In this document: piece by piece, positions 36,501 through 46,718 of the stretch
Layout: every line of letters begins with the position of its first letter
How positions within the stretch are numbered: the stretch's first letter is position 1
Origin: Caenorhabditis elegans
Lineage: Eukaryota; Nematoda; Chromadorea; Rhabditida; Rhabditidae
Length of the DNA stretch: 64,000 nucleotides
Assembly: GCF_000002985.6 (NCBI RefSeq)
Contig: NC_003280.10
Coordinates: 6,444,501-6,508,500 of the forward strand
Direction of reading: 5' to 3'
Translations under genes and position numbers: made by a program
Notes under the pieces: model-generated
Database searches by the model: none
What the model was told of the DNA's origin: nothing
Seen by the model: only the letters and a program-made list of their open reading frames with translations

Positions 36501-37543
36501 GCAAATAGGAGAAATTCTCTACCAAAATTTGGCAACTGTCCGCCAATAGCCTGGCAACTTATCAAATATTTATTTAATAAGTTGCTTGCAGAATCTTTCT
36601 AATGTTTGGTAGAAAGTAGCCAAAGTTTGAGAGAAAATTGAATTTGGAAAACAAAACTAACCCTAAGATCATTCTCGATTTCCAATGTGCCGCACTTCTT
36701 AGAAATTTAACCGCATCCATGTCCCATGATTTTCTCAGTACCTAAATAATTTATTTAATTTCCCTGACAACTGATATTTTAACTTACAGTATCAAAAACT
36801 GATTCAACATCGTGACCCGTAGAAAGCAAAGACCCGCTTATTGATTTTGACCTTCTGTTCATTATTCGACCACCAGTCAAATAAGTTAATCTGAAAACTT
36901 TTTCTCTCAAATCTTAGTTAGGAAAGCTTTACCTGAACTGATTATTATTGCATATGGCAACAGTTGGAAATGAAATTTTACTTGGATATTCTGCTTCAAT
37001 ATTAGTCGCTACCGGTTCACTTATATACAACTTAATTTGAGAATAGCATTGAACAAGTACTAGTATTACGAAAGCGATAATTATCATGCACCAAAGTCCT
37101 CTGAAAATAAACCAATTTCAAATTGTTTTAAGCTTAAAACATGCCGTGTAACTGGACTTGCTGCATTTAAATGATGTACTGCATCCATGTTTGCATCTTT
37201 GAATGCATCCAAAAATTGCTTGTCACTTTCTACTTCGATTACTCCACTATCGGTTTCTACTGAAATAAACCAAATGCAATATTTTAGTGGAAACCCCTCA
37301 TAACTCTCGAGTGTTCAAAATAAAATACTTACTTAATGTTATCCGTCTTCCCATAGATGATCCCAACGAAGCTCGGGAATTCAATCGTGATCTATTTTGG
37401 CCAACTCGTCTGAAAAGCTATTTAACCAACTCGTACCTACTGAAAAAAACTCACTTATACCTACTGTAGGCCGGCTCATTTTCATTCCTCTGATTAGCTT
37501 CCGGAATGAAGTTCTCGGCCAACCGCTCAGCCATGCGGACCAT
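33572..37543 (-). CDS. del-10: DEG/ENaC cation channel subunit DEL-10
   Basis: Sixteen exons, about 976 aa: 37543-37455, 37409-37333, 37259-37145, 37100-36933, 36890-36788, 36741-36662, 36478-36157, 36113-35939, 35755-35622, 35578-35292, 35228-35057, 34968-34846, 34800-34612, 34558-33990, 33945-33832, 33785-33572. TM1 is GLWCMIIIAFVILVLVQCY, followed by the family signature FPTVAICNNNQF. The large Cys-rich ectodomain includes CTWPNGTSC, NSCHCTLRR, YFGCAQKA, CLPPCKSIDYTAW and LSNLTCFSNFS. TM2 is CDIGGALGLFLGASLLTIIEIV, with the G-x-S pore-selectivity triplet. The ectodomain has an unusual acidic insert (EEQEEDDEDDVEQEELDE). The cytosolic tail has a CSCC pair and many charged residues. Such subunits form amiloride-type sodium channels gated by force, protons or ligands. 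The intron 37101-37144 needs a GC donor. The name is from memory (T28D9.7). Confidence 0.88.
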
Positions 37544-39570
37544 CTTGATCGAGGTCGCCGCTCGAGGAGCCCGTCGCTCGTTGTTTCGTTTTCACTGCAA
37601 AAAAGTACCAATCGGTAGGACGAAGAAAAAAAATCATATCAGATGGGTCCTCCCGACTGTTAAGAGATAAGAGACGCAGATAAGTGTGAGTCATGACATA
37701 AATCAGGAAAGATGCGACTGAGGAGAAGAGGTTGATGAGAGGCGGAGGAGCCAATTTCTGCTGCAATGTGTGGCCGAAAGAAGTGATATTGAGATGTAAA
37801 GAAAAGAATGCAACTAGCACTTTTTATCACTTTGTTTTGAGATCTTGGCACCTATCATCTTAATGATGTCTTGTCATATCGAAAAATGATAAATTAGATT
37901 TACAATTCTTTGGTTCTTTCGTATAACCTTCCCGAAATTTATTCGCTAAACTTCCAAGAATGCAAAAGGGATTCAAAGGTAAAAGGAGGTGCTGTCAACA
38001 GCATAGTACAGAAATTATAAATTCTCCCTTTACTTGGAAAATGTACTTTCATCTATAATAGAGTTTCAAAAAAACCAAATGTCAGTTTAAGTAGGAACTC
38101 CAGGTACATCGGCGAACCGCTTTTCCTGCACACAATGCTGCCTAAAAACGCGAGAAGGGGTGAATAAAGGAGTGGAAGAGAAGCGCCATGACCCCCTAGA
38201 ATGTCTATATTTTTACGTACAAGGGCCTATATCCCTTTCTGATTATTTATTTGATGGACTGAAATTTTATTGCAACATTCTCACGTCTGGATCACCGCGA
38301 CCAAAGATAATACAAAAAGAGCAAGTTTCAAACCAGGTGACCTCTCTATTTCCTACTTTTTTTTCGATGGGTCGCTCCTGTCACCAACCAATTTGTGACA
38401 AAGATTCGAAAAAAACGGATGTGGGAATGCGTCGTCGTGGTGGTGGCGGTGAAGTGCACACGAAATACACTCACAGATTACACACACTCACAGAAGGACG
38501 GGGGAGGAAAATTAGACAGATTGATACGAGAAGGACAGGCGTCTTCTTGAATCCAGTGTGGACATGACCGAGTCCAAAAAGATATTAGAAATTGACAAAT
38601 GATTAGTGGTGTGATTGAGAATCAATCGACATTTGCATGTAACAGGTGTGAATTGTCTCGTACTATACAATAACATAATATTTTTGATTTGAAGAACTAC
38701 TCACAATGTCAATTATTTGCAAATCTGATTTTACTGACTACTAGGAATAAGTACGAAATGTTTTTATCTGAAAATTAAGTACTACATCCTGTTCATTCTG
38801 AACTCAGCTAAAAAGTTTTATATACTAGACAGGGTAGTGGCAAACTGAACTTTCAGATTTGAAACATTCAGACTTACTGGGTGAATGAGCAGCAGCCTGA
38901 AGCTCGAGTAGTTAAATTTACAAATTAAGCTCCGATATCAAAAATTTAAACAATTAATCATAGATGTTGAAGGATATTTAAATCAATTCTCACGACTTTC
39001 AATTGACACTTTCTAGGTAACTAGCCGCTGTAACCTGGTAATGGTTTTCTGAAAATCACGACGATGTCATGTTTAACGACAATTTCAAAATCTCGACAAG
39101 TAATTACTGATAAAATTTCACAATGCTCTGGACTTTATCACATAAATAGGTCAAGAATCGAGAATAACATGTGTTGGAATTGAAACGACGAGAAATGTGT
39201 GAACCGCATTAGCTGGGAGAGCTATGAGCTGTTCAACGATCAAATCATCTTTCATTTATCTTTTCCTATTCTTTTATTTTTTGTTTTATTCTGCAAAACT
39301 GCAATTGCTACCATTAATTTCGGAAAATATCCCCTAGAAATCTTAGAAAATTGATACCTGGATATTTTTCTATACATTTAAAAATGTTAACGGTTTCAGA
39401 AGAATTTTTTTATTAATGAAAAATACAACGAAAGTAGAATCATGAAAATTTTATTAGAACTCAAGGCTATTACAGAAGAATAAAATCATTTAATTGGAAG
39501 CATGCATAAAGAAATACAGAAGATTGCGAAAAAGTAAATCCATGTAATTTTGTTCAGTCCGGGATAATAT
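37544..39570. other. Intergenic: del-10 promoter region
   Basis: About 2 kb upstream of del-10. A tttttgcag about 55 bp before the ATG is a likely trans-splice site. 38160-38567 carries a plus-strand open frame without an ATG start and with strongly biased composition; it is treated as chance. 38390-38520 is locally GC-richer. No RNA gene or repeat was recognised. Confidence 0.5.
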
Positions 39571-40467
39571 TTAATGATTTGATGACAGGCTACTGAACAA
39601 CTCTTCAAGGCTCTTGTGATCTCTATTTTCGATTCCATTAAGAGTGGTGAAAATCGCATTTTTCAGAAGCTTTTCTTGACCTGGATGCTTGTTTAGTGCT
39701 TGCTGAATTTTAGCCTTGAGATGCTGTTCAAAATCCAGGTAATGTTCTGGCACATCTGGCATGATGGATTCTTTTGTGGCTGATTGGAGAATTTCAACGT
39801 TTTGATCACAAACTTCATTCGGCGGTAAACTTGGATTTGATATGATCCTAAATCAATTTGTATATTAATAAAACAGTATATCTAGTTATTTGCCCTTCTT
39901 CAGTGTCCAATTCTACCACCAAGTCGTCGCAATCGTCCGGAAATTGCCAATGTCGACATTTGAATTCAAAGAAAAATCGGAAATTTTCAAATAGATCCCA
40001 ATTTGAACATTTAATTTCTGTTTCAGCCTTGCTTAGTCCCTCTTTCCAGCATTTTCTTATTTTAGCATTCACATGTTTCCTCGCATTTCGGAACGTTTCC
40101 ATCAACTGACATGCTGAAATTAGTTACTCTTATAATTGTATTTTAGATCATACAACTTACTTCCAATTCTCATTCCAGTTCTTTGCAATATATTAAAGCC
40201 AAGCAGTTCCCAATGAGGTTTTTTTGAACATCGTTGAGTCCACAATTCTGGCATTTCTTTGAGCGTATCCAGAATCAGTTTCTTAATTTCCAATGACCGA
40301 GGAGGTCCCGTGTGAACATCTGATTTATCAAAGTTTAAATAATCATTCAGTGTCCAGATGTTGTTAGTTATCGGTCTTGGAATTGACGAGCTTGGCTGGA
40401 TCATATCACGTCTTTCATTGGCTACAACATGGGATCGGCGACGAGTGAAGTTGAAGGGTGAATCCAT
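39571..40467 (-). CDS. Putative MADF/Myb-SANT-like DNA-binding protein, 267 aa
   Basis: Exons 40467-40161, 40113-39894, 39847-39571 (TAA). The start is the first ATG (MDSPFNFTRRRSH); the frame runs 36 bases further upstream without an ATG. Residues about 65-150 form a helix-rich basic region with spaced tryptophans (KLILDTLKEMPELW, KPHWELLGFNIL, METFRNARKHVNAKIRKCW). This resembles MADF-type domains that bind DNA, but the match is by eye only. The C-terminus is helical (YLDFEQHLKAKIQQALN, KSLEELFSSL) and could mediate protein contact. The intron 39848-39893 works only with a GC donor, which restores the frame EEG|IISNPSLPP. If a DNA-binding role holds, it would be nuclear. Confidence 0.65.
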
Positions 40468-41146
40468 ATGATTAAAAATATGAAAATGACGCCATTTCTT
40501 CACAAATGAACGCTAACAACACATGACAGTTTGTTTTTTTACGTGAATCTTTTTTTTTTCAGAAAATCGTTTTTGCGCATGTGACGCCACACAATGTTAA
40601 GTCTTCCAGTGTGGCATCTGAATCACGGGTAGCTTCACATATATTTATCTAAAGCAATAGTATTCGAAAAAATTCAGACCTAAACTAAAAATTAGGTTTC
40701 CATGTCTTTTAAGAGAAAGACAAAATGAACACTCATATGTACTTGGGAAGTTGAGCATTTTAAAACAATGGAACGCTATTTAAGCTATTCAAGAAAGTTC
40801 TTGTTGTCCTACCAATTTCATTATTTTTTAAATGTACAAAGAAAATCAAACTTTGTTATCACAATTTTTGTTTTGAAATGTTCTTTGTAGTTTATAGTGT
40901 TGAATTGTTGACTTTCCTCTTATTTGCTCTACTTCTCCAACTCTCGCGGCACCATTGAAAATCATATGAAACACTAAAATTATTCTGGTATTTCCCAGAC
41001 AAGTTGTGAATTTTCGAACATCCGTCGAAATAATTCCTACCCTTAACATAGCTCGTTCAAATTGTGAGTGATAAGCGTTTCTCGAATTAAATATGGTGAT
41101 GATCAAGTCACAAACAGTTGTTTATAGGTGATAGGTCTTGAACAAG

Positions 41147-41154
41147 TATAAAAG
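41147..41154 (+). promoter_or_regulatory. Candidate TATA box
   Basis: A tataaaag word, about 60 bp upstream of the ATG at 41213. Spacing suits transcription starting near 41175-41185. Confidence 0.35.
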
Positions 41155-41212
41155 AAATTGGAAACAAGGGAAAAAAGGGAAAAAGCAGCAAAGTACGAAG
41201 CAGAGTTCCAAG

Positions 41213-41475
41213 GATGTCTACAATAACTAGGAAGTTGTCAAGTCGAATAGTTCCTGTCTTTCGAAAAATATCTACAATGTCCTTATTCCAGGTTGGTTTG
41301 GTTCATACATTTTCAGAAATTACTGATGATCATTTATAATTTTTTGATTTGTAAGAATAATTGTGGGGGTGGTGTAACCAGAGAAAAATTAAATAATCTG
41401 TTCCAGGTGTTTAAGGGGCGGATAAACACTTTGAAAGCTCGTTGGAAACGTTTTTATTTTTGCAAAAAAATTTGA
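41213..41475 (+). CDS. Candidate small basic protein, 48 codons if spliced
   Basis: ATG at 41213 opens 26 codons (MSTITRKLSSRIVPVFRK...) to a CAG|gttgg donor at 41291. A tgttccag acceptor at 41406 resumes the frame (VFKGRINTLKARWKRF) to TGA at 41475. Without splicing the frame ends at 42 codons. The N-terminus is rich in Arg/Ser/Thr and hydrophobic residues with no acid, like a mitochondrial presequence, which is only a resemblance. Support is a TATA box and plausible splice sites. No homology was recognised. Confidence 0.3.
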
Positions 41476-42260
41476 AAATTTGTGCATCTATGTATGTCGA
41501 TCAAGAAAAGTTTCAGGCATTTTCTTAAAATTGAGATTTTTCAAAAAGTTTAAAAAATGTTTGCCAACTACTGAACATTAAAAAAATTATATGATAACAC
41601 ATTTGAGACATAGGATTTCAAATGTCACAGGTCTTTTATCTAATTCTATAGGTAAATCATTTCCTTTTTTGTTGGGAATAACAAAAAACACCGGCTATCC
41701 CAATTTTGAAATCTTATCTGAAAGTCTGGTTTTATGCCCTTGCAGTTTATTAAATGTAAAATTGAGAGATTATTTAATTCCAAACTTCTTGAAAAATATT
41801 AAATGTTTTTAGAACCTATAGGTGTACAATATTTGAAAGTTGAAATTACCAACATCAGATCTATGAATACATTGAAATTTAATATTTTTCTGCACTAGAG
41901 CTACAAAACTTAGAAACTCGAACCATTAATAACGTTGAATCAACAACTGTTAGCCAATCCATTAATTTTGTACTTTGCTCTCAATGGGACCACTGTCTGT
42001 TTCGACTATTAATTATTTACCTGCGTCTCCACCACTCTGTTTCATGTCTATTTCGTGACTTGTGGTGGAGTCCGTAGTCTTCGTCACAAGCGATAGTTTG
42101 ATTGCATTATCAATGAATATATTCTTTCAATAAACAGTTTGCTGTGTGTGTTTTTTCGATTTTTCTGACGAGTCAGGCATTTGCACCAGAAACTATAATT
42201 GTGTAGCTGAAATATTGTTTTCCTCATATTATCTGATTGCCAAATCATCAAAGAGCAACA

Positions 42261-42507
42261 ATGTCCGTCGTGAGTCGATACGGAGCTAGGGTAACATTCA
42301 AAATTGAAATAAAATGAGGGAAAGTCTAGAGAAGTCAAGAAATTTTTCAGGTGATGGAACCCTCATTGGATCCAAAAGTTTTCAATGTCAACGAAGTAGC
42401 TGTTGGACTCAATTTAGTTCTTTTGTATGGATTTGGTGAGCATGAAGTTCTTTATTTATTTTTAAAGTAAATCTTTTACTTTTAATTCAGTGAATTTTAT
42501 TGATTAA
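42261..42507 (+). CDS. Spliced small ORF, 43 aa, one membrane span
   Basis: Three exons in consistent phase: 42261-42290, 42351-42435, 42491-42507 (TAA). Both introns have good borders (gtaaca...tttttcag, gtgagc...taattcag). The product has a short polar start (MSVVSRYGARVMEPSLDP), one hydrophobic helix (VAVGLNLVLLYGFV) and a four-residue end. Two introns in such a short frame argue for real selection. It could be a small mitochondrial or ER membrane subunit, or an upstream ORF/leader of the phosphatase gene that starts about 440 bp downstream. No in-frame splice from exon 2 to that gene was found. Confidence 0.5.
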
Positions 42508-42517
42508 AAAAAATATT

Positions 42518-42776
42518 TTGACGTACCTTCTTAAAGGCGCACGGGTTTGTTCAGATGGGTCTCAAAAAAGTTTATGGTAGTCGTTATTTTTAATTTCTAC
42601 TTTGAAAACTGATTTAAACCAGTTTTTAACAGAATAATATGAATAATGAATAGGATTGCTAAAAACGAGACAATTTATATTAAAATGCAGACGCAAAAAT
42701 TCAAAGGCTACCATAAAAATTATTGCGCGTCGAGACCCATCTAAATAAATATGTGCGCCATCAAGAAGTCATGTCA
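42518..42776. repeat. Palindromic dispersed repeat, copy 2
   Basis: Imperfect inverted repeat: the left arm ccttcttaaaggcgcac with cagatgggtctc; the right arm, complemented, has cttcttgatggcgcaca and tagatgggtctcg. Same family as the copies at 6.9, 50.1 and 58.0 kb. It lies between the small ORF and the phosphatase gene. Confidence 0.7.
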
Positions 42777-42943
42777 AATCCAGTGAAATTATAATATTTG
42801 GATACTATATAAAATATATAAATTTCCTTTATCAATCCCCCACGGGGCTACTGTAACCTCAAAGGTACGTGGGAGAAATGTACACGTATTGGCGATATAA
42901 TACTTTTCAACTTTCTCATAAATCATTTCTATAAATTCCAAAA

Positions 42944-44250
42944 ATGCGAGATCATGTCGAATTCTGTTACTATGTGATCATCTATTCATTGGAAAAATTT
43001 CAACAAAGATCGAAGCAATTTGGTATTTCACTATTCATATTTTTCCTTGCCACAGCTGCTGTAACCGTGATCGTTCCCACTCTGCTTGGTGTCTCACAAC
43101 GTGGATTTTTCTGTGATGATGATTCGATTCGATATGAATATCGGAAAGATACAATAACTGCAGTACAGTTGATGCTGTATAATTTAGTGCTCAATGCAGC
43201 AACAGTAAGTTTTTTAAATGTTAATTTAATTTTGAGACCATTTGATTTCAGGTATTGTTCGTCGAATATTATCGAATGCAAAAGGTAGAATCAAATATCA
43301 ATAATCCGAGATATCGCTGGAGAAACAATCATCTTCACGTTCTCTTCGTCCGACTTTTGACATATTTTGGTAAATCCGTTCATTCAATTTTATTTCTACT
43401 ATTTAATTTTCAGGATACTCTCAAATCGGATTCGTTATGAATATCGCCTTGAATATTGTAACAAAACACGTCGTTGGCAGACTTCGTCCGCATTTTCTCG
43501 ATGTCTGTAAGCTAGCAAATGATACTTGCGTCACTGGAGATTCTCACAGGTAGATCATTCGAAGAATACATAAAATTTTCACAAATAATATTTTCAGATA
43601 CATCACCGATTATACGTGTACAGGACCACCAGAGTTGGTACTAGAAGCACGAAAGAGTTTCTATTCAGGCCATTCCGCTGTTTCACTTTACTGCGCGACG
43701 TGGTCAGCGGTAAATAAAAACGGATGGAAACATAATTTTTCAAAATATTTTTTCAGCTTTACATTCAAGCTCGTCTAGGCCCTGTCCTGAATAATCGAAT
43801 TGTAGTGCCAATATCGCAGACACTGATGTTTATGATTGGACTTGGAATTAGCTTCTCCAGAATCACTGATAATAAGCATCATTGGAGCGATGTTCTTGTC
43901 GGAATTTTCATTGGAATATTCTTGGCTGTTTACACTGTAATATTATTATGAGTGTTTGGGAACTTTCGCATTTTTTCTGCTTTCAGTGTACCTTCTGGAC
44001 AGATTTGTTCTCAAACAATTCAACTGAATCTGAAACACAACCTCTTCTGCTTCCTCGACCACCCCGTACTCCCAGAAACTCTGAAGGTTGGTCCATCGTA
44101 AATTTTAACTCAATTACATATTTTTTTCCAGATGAGGAGCGACATCGATTGGATGCAGTTTTACCTTCTACGGATAGTTCTATTGTTTTTGAAGCTACTG
44201 GACCGCAGGACTCGGATACAATTTTGTTGCCGGTTCCGCAAAGTGCATAA
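42944..44250 (+). CDS. Lipid phosphate phosphatase (PAP2 superfamily), 341 aa
   Basis: Exons 42944-43204, 43252-43369, 43414-43549, 43598-43709, 43757-43936, 43987-44086, 44132-44250 (TAA). It carries the three PAP2 motifs: KHVVGRLRPHF, FYSGHSAVS, and SRITDNKHHWSDVLVG with the catalytic His. It also has the family hallmark RGFFCDDDSIRY and CTGPPE in the loop. Six membrane spans are expected. Such enzymes dephosphorylate phosphatidic acid, lysophosphatidic acid and sphingosine phosphate at the membrane. The product of this reaction is the substrate of DGKs such as dgk-5, although the two genes are simply neighbours here. The start at 42944 is the first ATG of the open exon; other 5' exons may exist. 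Recalled as T28D9.3; the symbol is not certain. It is convergent with snr-3. Confidence 0.88.
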
Positions 44251-44566
44251 TGCAATTTTCTTGTTTTTATTCGAATTTTTTGTTTTAAATATAAATAATT
44301 TTTGCCCTTATGTTGTTGCTCTTAATGCTTGAATTGAAGAAATTTATAGAGATCAGAACGTAACAACAAAATAAAGTACAGTTGTTCTCACGGGCTGCGA
44401 AACTTGGGAAATTTGTGTTGACTCGGAAAGCCGTAATAAATTATTTCAAAAGATTTAAACAAAAGTCAGCAACTTTAACGGGAACAAAATGTGAATTAAA
44501 CTTGAGGAACGTGATACAAAAGTATAGGACGTTCGATACTCAAATTTGCTATGACCCGATGATAGC

Positions 44567-45253
44567 TTAACGACGTGGACCGCCTCCGCGTGGTCCTCCG
44601 CGTCCGCGACCACGACCTCCTCTTCCTCCGCGCATTCCACCACGACCACGTCCACGTGAAGCTGAAATAAAAATATTAATAATCTGTCGAAAAGACGCTT
44701 AAAGCTACCTCCGGCGCGAGCGGCACGGGCCTTCTTTCTTGGTTCATCGTCGATTAAAAGGGTGTCAAGAGCGAGTGGATCCGGCAAAATGATGTATCTG
44801 ATGTTGTTACCTGAAAATCTTAAATTATATTTATTCAAATATGATTTTTAATAACCTCTGATTGAAAGCGTGTCGAGTTTGACTGGCTCCTTGTTCTTAA
44901 CTGTCATTGAGACGGCACGAAGATGTGTGTTCATCGCAACATCGACTCCCATGATAGTGCCTAAATAAAATCGATTTAGTTGTTTAGTTACGTTTTTGCA
45001 GTAATTAAAATTATACAATATTATTCGGATTTATGACTTTGAAAATGTATCCTAATATAAAAACACTATAACAAATGTCGAGCAATTCGTGAAAGATTGA
45101 TTTTGGTTGGTTAATAACTCAACTTCTCGATTAAAACACTTTCAAGCAGACAATTAATCTTAAAAAATACTCACCGGACACCTGAGTACCGTTCTTCAAT
45201 TCAATATTGACGGTCTCGTGAGACAACTTCATCAGGAATCTGACCAACTTCAT
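44567..45253 (-). CDS. snr-3: Small nuclear ribonucleoprotein SmD1
   Basis: Four exons, 126 aa: 45253-45175, 44960-44856, 44810-44709, 44661-44567. Sm1 and Sm2 motifs are intact ([51 protein letters not shown]), with the RG-rich tail (GRGRGG, GGMRGG repeats) that is normally symmetrically dimethylated. Length is close to the human protein (119 aa). SmD1 is a member of the heptameric Sm ring on spliceosomal snRNAs in the nucleus and cytoplasm. A tttcag ten bases before the ATG suggests trans-splicing. It is divergent from rsp-5, 415 bp away, so the two splicing genes may share a promoter region. The name is from memory (T28D9.10). Confidence 0.93.
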
Positions 45254-45668
45254 TTTTCTACCTGAAATACATACAATTATAGAAGAATAAAAGGAAACGA
45301 TGGAATTCAATAGAAAATACGACGATAAAAATAACTTTTAACTGATAAGAAAGAGGTTATGACAAATAAAAACATCTGCATCAAGGAAAAATGTTTCAAA
45401 ACAGATTTCCAGTGACTGGAATCCAGTCATTTTGAGCACATTCGAAAATGCAAAAGACTTGGCGGCATGCCAAGTGGTCTCGCAACGACTAGGAGTACGG
45501 TCGCACTCGTTTTCATGTGTGCGCTTTTGATAGAATTTCTTTTTCTTGACTTAGGACTTTCTCTTCTTAAAATTGAGATTGATTTCTCGAATTCATGTGT
45601 TTTTTTTACTGGGCTTAATGAACGGCGTTTAATAAATTAATTTTTGAATATAAAGTGATTTTCCAGAA
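45254..45668. promoter_or_regulatory. Shared divergent promoter region of snr-3 and rsp-5
   Basis: 415 bp between two divergent splicing-factor genes. The middle (45440-45540) is GC-richer, with gcggcatgcc and several CpG words, and a T/C tract leads to rsp-5. No TATA box is evident. Confidence 0.5.
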
Positions 45669-46718
45669 ATGCCGCGCCTCTATCTAGGAAAAATTCCATA
45701 CAATGCACGCGAACGCGACGTTGAGCGATTCTTAAAAGGATATGGCAAAATTAATAACATCTCAATGAAGTATGGATTTGCCTTTGTCGATTTTGAAGAT
45801 TCTCGTGATGCTGAAGACGCATGCCATGATTTGGATGGAAAAACCATGGAAGGAAGGTAATAAAATAATAAACCAAAATTAAAAATGTTCTAACTTTTTA
45901 TTTTCAGCTCTATGCGCCTTGTCGTGGAAATGGCTCGCGGAAAACCACGCGGCAATGACCGTCATGGATCGAGATCACCACGACGACGTTCCCGCTCTCC
46001 TAGACGTCGTTCACGTACTCCACCAAGAAGACGTTCCCGCTCTCGTGATCGCAAACGTTCTCGCAGATCCCGTTCCAGAAGCTCCTCCAGATCCAGATCA
46101 CCAGTTCGTGAAAGTCGTCGCAGAAGCGAATCCCGTTCGCCGAGCCCGAAAAGAGACTTGTAAGTTAACTTTAATGTGTGGATTGTTTTGGAAGGGTGCC
46201 ACATCACGAACCGTTTTAGCCACAGTTCAATGAGAAATCAATATCACCTACAAGCCCACATCGCAATGGCATACACATAGCTGAGACAGTTCGAGCACAG
46301 TATGGGTCAACTATCAATACATTTCAATTCACTTCTCGTTCAGTCCCCACAGTTACCAAAAGCCGCTGTTTCGATTAAAAGAGTGAGATCCCTAACTTTG
46401 AATCAGACAACTTCGCGCAAACATATCGGTTTCGTATTCGAGTCCTTTAGATTCCGACTCTATTAAATGCAAGAATTATATTTTAGGAAGCGTGAAGCGT
46501 CGAGATCTCGTTCACCACTGCCAGCAAAAGATCGAAGCAGAACCCGAAGTGGATCTCCCCCAAAGGTAATTCATTTATGTGCTTGTATAGTAAAAATCAT
46601 ATGGTTTCAGAACGGCGGAGATAGAAAGCGCAGCGTGAGCCGTGGAAGAAGTCACAGCCGAGATGGCAGCAATCGCAGTGTGTCTCGCTCTCCGTCTCCA
46701 GGATCTCCAAAGGATTAA
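45669..46718 (+). CDS. rsp-5: SR splicing factor RSP-5
   Basis: Exons 45669-45856, 45908-46159, 46487-46565, 46611-46718 (TAA), 208 aa. One RRM: RNP2 is LYLGKIP and RNP1 is YGFAFVDFED, ending in SSMRLVVEMARGKPRG. A long RS domain follows (SRSPRRRSRSPRRRSRTPP, RSRSRDRKRSRRSRSRSS), ending SPSPGSPKD. SR proteins bind exonic enhancers and recruit U1/U2 snRNPs in the nucleus; RS serines are phosphorylated by SRPK kinases. The intron 46160-46486 is much longer than its neighbours and contains a probable poison exon (46220-46382), suggesting autoregulated nonsense-mediated decay. The name is from memory (T28D9.2); the 208-residue length fits my memory of the protein. Confidence 0.93.
46220..46382 (+). 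promoter_or_regulatory. rsp-5: Candidate poison (NMD) exon in rsp-5 intron 2
   Basis: A 163-nt segment bordered by ccgttttag (acceptor) and gtgagatcc (donor). Included in frame it gives about 20 codons, then TAG at 46278-46280, well upstream of the last exon junction. That layout triggers nonsense-mediated decay. Inclusion is inferred from sequence only. Confidence 0.55.

Larger units (their letters stand above)
40468..42260. other. Intergenic with a TATA-bearing candidate small gene
   Basis: About 1.8 kb. It contains a candidate small gene at 41213 (listed separately). The rest is AT-rich, with no supported exon on either strand. Confidence 0.45.

Noticed and set aside
33572-37543. Identity as unc-105, the other chromosome II degenerin
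   Set aside because: Its neighbours (snr-3, rsp-5, phosphatase) are T28D9 genes, which fits del-10 from memory.
38160-38567. 135-codon plus-strand open frame upstream of del-10
   Set aside because: It has no ATG start, strongly uneven composition and no splice or promoter support; it lies in the del-10 5' flank.
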